Assembly: GCF_008831285.2 (NCBI RefSeq)
Contig: NW_022205089.1
Location: forward strand, 1 to 27,149
Reading direction: 5' to 3'
Length of the DNA: 27,149 nucleotides
Source: Nymphaea colorata
Taxonomy: Eukaryota; Streptophyta; Magnoliopsida; Nymphaeales; Nymphaeaceae
In this document: in pieces, positions 22,285 to 27,149 of the stretch
Layout of the letters: each line of letters starts with the position of its first letter
Position numbering within the stretch: position 1 is the first letter of the stretch
The notes under the pieces: generated by a model
Told to the model about the DNA's origin: nothing
What the model saw: the letters and a program-made list of their open reading frames with translations, nothing else
The model's database searches: none
Program-made: the position numbers and the translations under genes

Positions 22285-24554
22285 ATGCAATAACTCTCAC
22301 CATAAAAACGCAAAACCAATAAAGATGAAAGCAATACCCAATCCAAGCAATCACCATAAGGGGAATCTTAGAATGACTCAAATCCTCTCGAAGTAGATCT
22401 ATCTAATCCATACGAAAAAATATTATCGAACGATAATAATTCAGGATAGTTTTATTCTTCCAATCGCAAGTTATCACTAAAGTAATAGGATGATTTCGAA
22501 GATACATTTTGGTCTTTGCAACTAGGCGACATAGAATCTTGCATCAACTCTTAACCTACAGTTTCAAGGCTTGTTCAGTGTCTTTTTATGTTACTGAAAA
22601 TACCATAGCCCATACCATATGCCGAAAAGTTAATCTTTCAAGCTTTGAAGGCGCTTCAGAAAAGCGAATACTTCCCATAATAATTGCTAACATTGGAATC
22701 ATTTTATCTAATTCATCAAGAGGAAGATAATCTTAACTTAGATATTCATTCCCAACAGACTCCACAAAAAATACACAATTTATTAAACTGGTCTTAGATC
22801 CTCGGATATCCTTATCTCTATAGGTATCAAGATGTTCTTGAATCCTTTGTGGATGGGGTCCTAAGGGACTGGAAGCTACATTTCCACAATTATCAGGCAT
22901 GCCTCTAAAGATTAGTGGACCTTATATAAAGAAGGATTGAACCCATGCCTCTAGCCTCCATCATTTACCCGAAACTCTTCAACGTCAAGCCTAAACTGTT
23001 AAGTAAAATTGATTACAATCCCTCACCATAAAAAATCTCAACCGAATTTCCTTTGGGTGATCTTCTCTACAAATGCTATATAAACATGGTAAACATGAGA
23101 AGAAAACATAAGTTCAAGCAATTTTATTGCATGGAAAACGCCACAACGATCGATTTCTCTCAAGTCCTTCGTCCTTTTCAAAATTATTTTAGCTCTAGAG
23201 TAGACTGGAAGGAAATCTACTGCAAAACCAATCAGTATTTATGCATTCAAGACTATTCTATGAATAAATCAATCCATAAAGCCTTGCAAATTCCCTTTGA
23301 GAGTCGTAAATGCTTAGGGTGTCTGTAATTCTTTTACAAAGGCCAAAAAATTTCCCAATCTGATAAGCGGAAGCCTATAGTTGTCCTTTTGGGACCAGTC
23401 TCTGAAATAAATAGCAAAGAAGTTCTGATTAAAGATGAAATCTGCTCACTTCTCAATGGAAAGGGTGGAATTTTGTTATTCGATTCTCAAAAGGCATTCA
23501 ATTGCATTTTTCCTCAAGGCGACACCTTAACCGAGAAATTGAAAGATGAAATCTTCAAAAAGATAACAGATTATCTTCAAGGGATCTAACCCATACCTTA
23601 AGTCAACTAGAATATCTTCATATCTTTTGTTCCGATAACTGAAGACCCCTTCTAAATGTAGCAGCTCTTCGCAAGCGATCTCAAATTCGCTAAAGGAGTC
23701 TATGCTGTGAGAATAGTTGTCAAACCGACCTAAGGACATATCACCTATCTTTGGAATGACAATGAAGGACCCGTCTGCAGCATCAGAAAAAAGTCATATT
23801 TTTCTTCCAAGAAGGAAGCAATTGGGTACGAAGACATCCCATCGTTTATGACTAGAAAAATCAATGATTTTTAACATGAATTTAGGGATTTGGGCCCAAT
23901 CGAACTTAAAAATTTCCGAACAAAAACCTCAGATTTTGATCATCAATGCGAAAAATCAAAAATTGGGAATAAAATCAATAACTTCGGTCAAGCTTTCAAC
24001 TATGCTTCTATAATTAAGTTCAAAAAATCAGATTACAACCATCAAGCTATCAAGAACAGGCTTTTAAGTTATCAAATACCTTGCAAAATATAATCTCCTT
24101 CTGTTTTTCGTGATCTGGAACTCATCAACGCGAGCTTGTACAGTATCATCTATCACGATGCCCCTTTTGAACGTCTTCTTGAAGTGACTAGAGATGAAGA
24201 TTTCGAGCTTAGAGATATTTTTACCATCAATCACCTCATAACAAACTTTATCCACCTGAATAATGACAGCCCAAAAAAAACTTACTCCAAGAGGAAGTTT
24301 TCGACCATTTGACAGAGCTTTTTAAAGAATTTTACCCAAGTGAGACCCTAGAGATGTGGAGATTCATCAACGACCAAAAAGCTCAAGAGTTCTACATCGA
24401 GACTGGGAGCAAATAATCTTCTCTCTTCACATGGATCGTATTGAACCAAATCTTGGAAACGTCGTCGTCCTTCAAAAACCCTACTGGCTTAGAGGGAATG
24501 AGTAAGCATGAAAGGAATCAAAGGTTCACGAAGTGGTTCTCTTCCAGCTAATGA
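22279..24554 (+). CDS. Gene D: Schlafen-like AlbA_2 family protein
   Basis: About 760 residues. One frame is open from 22279 to about 24300 when TAA/TAG are sense. The N-terminus is Ser/Asn/Glu-rich and probably disordered. Then come the family helical block (VLESFVDGVLRDW, IIYPKLFN) and CLGC (23311-23322) followed by a FFY patch. The AlbA_2-type core reads VVLLGPVSEI, IKDEICSLLNGKGGILLFDS, VYAVRIVVKPTQGHITYLW, then CSIRKKSYFS. The C-terminal region has FRDLGPIELKNF, SIIYHDAPFERLLEV and LEMWRFINDQ. One base is missing at a run of eight A (near 24272); the downstream piece has exactly the length expected from copy A. The stop is the TGA at 24552. The start may be the ATG at 22279 or an ATG at 22325 in the neighbouring frame. 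This is the cleanest full-length family member here. Confidence 0.85.
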
Positions 24555-24557
24555 TCA
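24552..24557. other. TGATCA palindrome providing stops on both strands
   Basis: TGATCA gives TGA on both strands. Gene D (plus) stops at 24552-24554 in the frame defined by its conserved C-terminal region, and the last frame of gene M (minus) stops at 24555-24557. TGA is the only stop codon used here, so one palindrome can end two convergent genes with no spacer. D's stop is well supported; M's is less so. Confidence 0.5.
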
Positions 24558-25378
24558 AATATAAACAAATACTCTCGTCTTGGTTTAAAGTATAGTGACA
24601 GTATTGATTTATCTACTCTTGTTGGCGTCCTCGTTGACTACAATTATGTATTTTTTATCTTTATTTTCATTTTATGCAGATTATCAAAAGTGAATGTATA
24701 TTCCAAGCGCATATTTTGCTTATTGAGCTATTTTCCAATAGCAAATCTTCAACTAATCCGCAAAAATAAACTTTCGCTTTATTGAATAAAAAAAAAACTG
24801 CATAATTTTGAAAATTTATAAAATATCAAAAATTATCAAACATAAGTAAAATATAATAGATGATTTGATTAAGGAGGCTCATTTGACCACATATTGTATG
24901 CTGAGAAAGTTGTTAATATTATTTTATTAGCCTTATCTATTTTTTCTGAAATTTTTAACTTCGGTTGCATATTTTCCAAATGTGGAAAACTTTTAATGAG
25001 CATGTATTGGCTCTTTTTAAATGCAAATGGATATATTTTTGATTGCAAAATAAAAACCCTTGCGCTGGAGTTTCTCTCAATTTTTGAAAAAATAATAAAA
25101 TCGTAAATTGCGGCAAGACAATAAGATTAAAGATATTTTTACTTAACTGTTGTTGCGTTTAGATTAATTCCCTGCTTATTTTGATATACTTATATTCACC
25201 ACTATATTTTAAATACCTTTTTCATAATCGCTTTCACATTTTTATATTTTACTTAAATCCCATCTTCTTTCTTATCCCAAATATGCCATAATACACTCTT
25301 CAAGCTAACTCCATCGTACTCGATCATTTAATTAGACTTACGAACATCTTCTCGAAGCGTTGAGTAACAACTCAGCAT
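24555..25378 (-). CDS. Unknown protein M
   Basis: A minus-strand gene of about 270 residues in an AT-rich stretch that looks empty with the standard code. It starts at the ATG at 25378 (MLSCYSTLREDVRKSNEMI) or 25327 and continues with YDGVSLKSVLWHIWDKKED, KCESDYEKGI, LRETPAQGFLFCNQKYIHLH, then FHIWKICNRSEKFQKK, MRLEYTFTFDNLHKMKI, and KKYIIVVNEDANKSREINTV. The TGA at 24555 is the stop and directly abuts gene D's TGA. Frame changes are frequent and some need two bases. The case rests on strand-specific composition (Lys/Glu/Asn-rich on this strand, Phe/Ile/Ser-rich on the other) and on the fit between neighbouring genes. Family not recognised. Confidence 0.42.
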
Positions 25379-25393
25379 TTTTTATACCTTGTG

Positions 25394-27149
25394 ATGAATC
25401 AAATAATCATGATCGATACATCAGTTGGCAAGTATCAAATAATCAATAACGAAAATTCCAAGGATTAAAGGTTTAGAGGAGCATTAAAAGTGATAAGTGC
25501 CAAAAATAGTACGATTTCATGGTCTCGGAAATAATCAACGCATAATACGAATGGGATAATCGCTGGAATAGCTTTTTGCAATTAATCAACACAAGACAAA
25601 GAAATGAAAAACAAAAAGAAGATATTCGTCGTTTTACCCAATCACCAAATTTCAAGCAGGCTCTGTAGTATCAGCATGACTAGAATCGCAAGAATAAAAA
25701 TACCTCAAAAAATATATTCGAATCCTCAAAAAGGATACTTTTCGGACCCCCTGAAAATATCGGTGAGTTCAACCATTTCCTGGATGAAGTATAGCATGAG
25801 GATTACTCTTACCTTTATAAACGGCAAGAAAGACTAGAGGTATTCATTGGAAAGATCCTTAAAAATTGGCTCTATAATGAAGAGAATTATGAAAAACCAT
25901 TCATACGCTTTCTAGATCTCATCAAAGCCAAAATCGAGTTTATAACCAAATGTCAGGCTCCTTATCCTGCCATCTTTAGAATTCAAAACAGGTTAGAACA
26001 AGTTCTTCATTATAACTATAAAGGACAGGTGGGATAGACCAAGACCGATCTTTCGACTTACGATTTGCTCTTCCAGTTCTACATGGAAGAAATTTAGGCC
26101 CTATCTTCACGCATTGATTTTGATTTGACGCGTGATTCGCAAATAATTCTGTTTTCAGAATTGATATAAAGCTTTTTGTCACTATTTGACATAAACTAAA
26201 GCTGGAGGGACATCGCGCTCATCATCTCAAGCATCTATAGCAGAAGCCAGTAAGATGGTAGTGCTTCAAGGTAAGAAAGGATCCAGCTTCTTACGTAAAA
26301 ATGCTTCGCCTGCTCTGAATACCTTTTTCATTTGGTCGACTTACACTAGTAACAGAACTGCTAACACAACGTTGCTTTTATGGGCAAGACCAGCGATGCA
26401 AAAGATAATAAGGCCTAAATTAAGAACATAATCTGTGCTTTTTTGAATGATAAAAAAGAAGGAATTTTAGCCTTCGACTTTATTAGAAGTGATCATACCG
26501 TTAAACCTGTGGGCGAGCTGTTTCTTTCAGAAGATGATTCCGAAAGATTTAAGACAGTAGTCCATGATTGTCTTCAAGGAATAACACCCAAACCTATATT
26601 CAACTTCAACATCTTCACCTAGCATGTTCCTCTTGCTGAGCTCGAAAACAATCTAAATCAAGAAAATATCGATCTTGGCAGGCTCAGGTTCAAAGAAGGG
26701 CTCTTTGTGACTCGAGTAATCGTGAAAAATCCGGAAAATATCGAATATTATTTGGAAATAGAGGAAAAAATGGTCTTCAGGGATCATGAAAAGGATTCTT
26801 AATACGATGAAAAGAGAAATATCATCCAAAAAGGCAAATAAAACAATAAAGACCCTAAGAATTAGGAAGACAAAGGATCTTAACCACGCAATTAAGAAAA
26901 TAATGAAACCTTTTTCCAGGACGATGAATCTATGAAAATTGAAAAATAGATAGAAAATAGGCAATAGTTGAAGATAGATGTAATAAATACTTAACAAGTA
27001 CAGACATATAGGCATGCTGAATATCAGAAATCCACTTTTTTGCAAGAAAAAGAATACATAGTTAAGAAAAAAGTAAAAAAAAAGCAAAACGCGACAGCTA
27101 AGTATTATGATGTTGGAGTTGAGACATCTTTAGGAATCAGATACAACTT
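25394..27149 (+). CDS. Gene E: divergent Schlafen-like protein, cut off by the window edge
   Basis: Starts near the ATG at 25394 (MNQIIMIDTSVGKYQIINNE); one base is missing near 25490, then a single frame runs to 27149. The family helical block is clear (RLEVFIGKILKNW, PYPAIFRIQNRLEQVL, LLFQFYMEEI). The CLGC motif has become CFAC (26302-26313), with a further Cys downstream. The core reads IKNIICAFLNDKKEGILAF, so the paired Gly is replaced by Glu-Gly. LFVTRVIVKN follows as the usual strand, but the expected IR-S segment is replaced by a long insertion rich in Lys, Glu and Asn (26780-27060). The 3' end lies outside the window. The start is chosen because sequence upstream is composition-shadow of gene M. 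Family membership is clear; function is not. Confidence 0.8.

Noticed and set aside
24260-24285. Programmed frameshifting of the Euplotes type
   Set aside because: Euplotes shifts +1 at AAA followed by a stop-like codon. Changes here are -1, mostly far from such sites, and several sit in homopolymers.
25470-25510. A 20-base GT...AG intron to explain the frame change near the start of gene E
   Set aside because: Removing 20 bases has the same frame effect as one missing base, and elsewhere the changes are single bases with no length to spare for an intron, so an intron is not needed.
26653-27087. A 144-codon minus-strand standard-code frame, very rich in Phe, Leu and Ile
   Set aside because: It is the antisense shadow of gene E's Lys/Glu-rich insertion, which belongs to a single plus-strand frame with clear family similarity upstream.
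1-27149. CRISPR array, insertion sequence, bacterial operon or tRNA gene
   Set aside because: No spaced direct repeats, transposase motifs, ribosome binding sites or cloverleaf were seen; the sequence is a eukaryotic chromosome end.

Overview
This window is one end of a ciliate macronuclear chromosome. It opens with a C4A2 telomere repeat (1-21). Every long protein-like reading frame uses TAA and TAG as sense codons and ends only at TGA. Read with the standard code, almost everything looks like short debris; read with UAR as sense, the window is packed with genes. Comparing the paralogous copies here, in-frame TAA/TAG mostly sits opposite GAA/GAG/GAT rather than CAA/CAG. That favours UAR = glutamate, the peritrich nuclear code, over the commoner UAR = glutamine code. 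C4A2 telomeres also fit an oligohymenophorean such as a peritrich.

Layout from the telomere inward: gene A (minus, 151-2574), Schlafen-like; LRR gene (minus, 2732-3467); an unknown 120-residue gene (minus, 3634-3996); a protein kinase with a long C-terminal region (plus, 4203-7756); gene B (minus, 7854-15486), a giant Schlafen-like protein with a possible degenerate vWA-like end; unknown H (plus, 15571-~16450); gene C (minus, 16540-20555), with two tandem Schlafen-like modules; unknown J (plus, 20634-~21363); unknown G (minus, 21378-22284); gene D (plus, 22279-24554), Schlafen-like; unknown M (minus, 24555-25378); gene E (plus, 25394 to the window edge), Schlafen-like and cut off by the window. 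Spacing is very tight, from about 0 to 200 bases between genes, and neighbours are mostly divergent or convergent.

The main content is a subtelomeric expansion of one gene family: five genes carrying six modules. Each complete module has a helical region, a CxxC motif (usually CLGC followed by an aromatic patch), and an AlbA_2/Schlafen-type core with an ICALLNG-GG loop, a strand like YVARIVVKP and an IRTKSLFP segment. A C-terminal region of over 200 residues follows in A, C, D and probably B. I know of no described ciliate family with this exact arrangement, but I could not search.

Nearly all genes need frame changes to be read through. Almost every change has the same sign, as if one base were missing. 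Consensus deletion errors from long reads are the plainest explanation; subtelomeric decay or real -1 frameshifting cannot be excluded from one sequence. Coordinates of frame changes, and some starts and stops, are therefore approximate.
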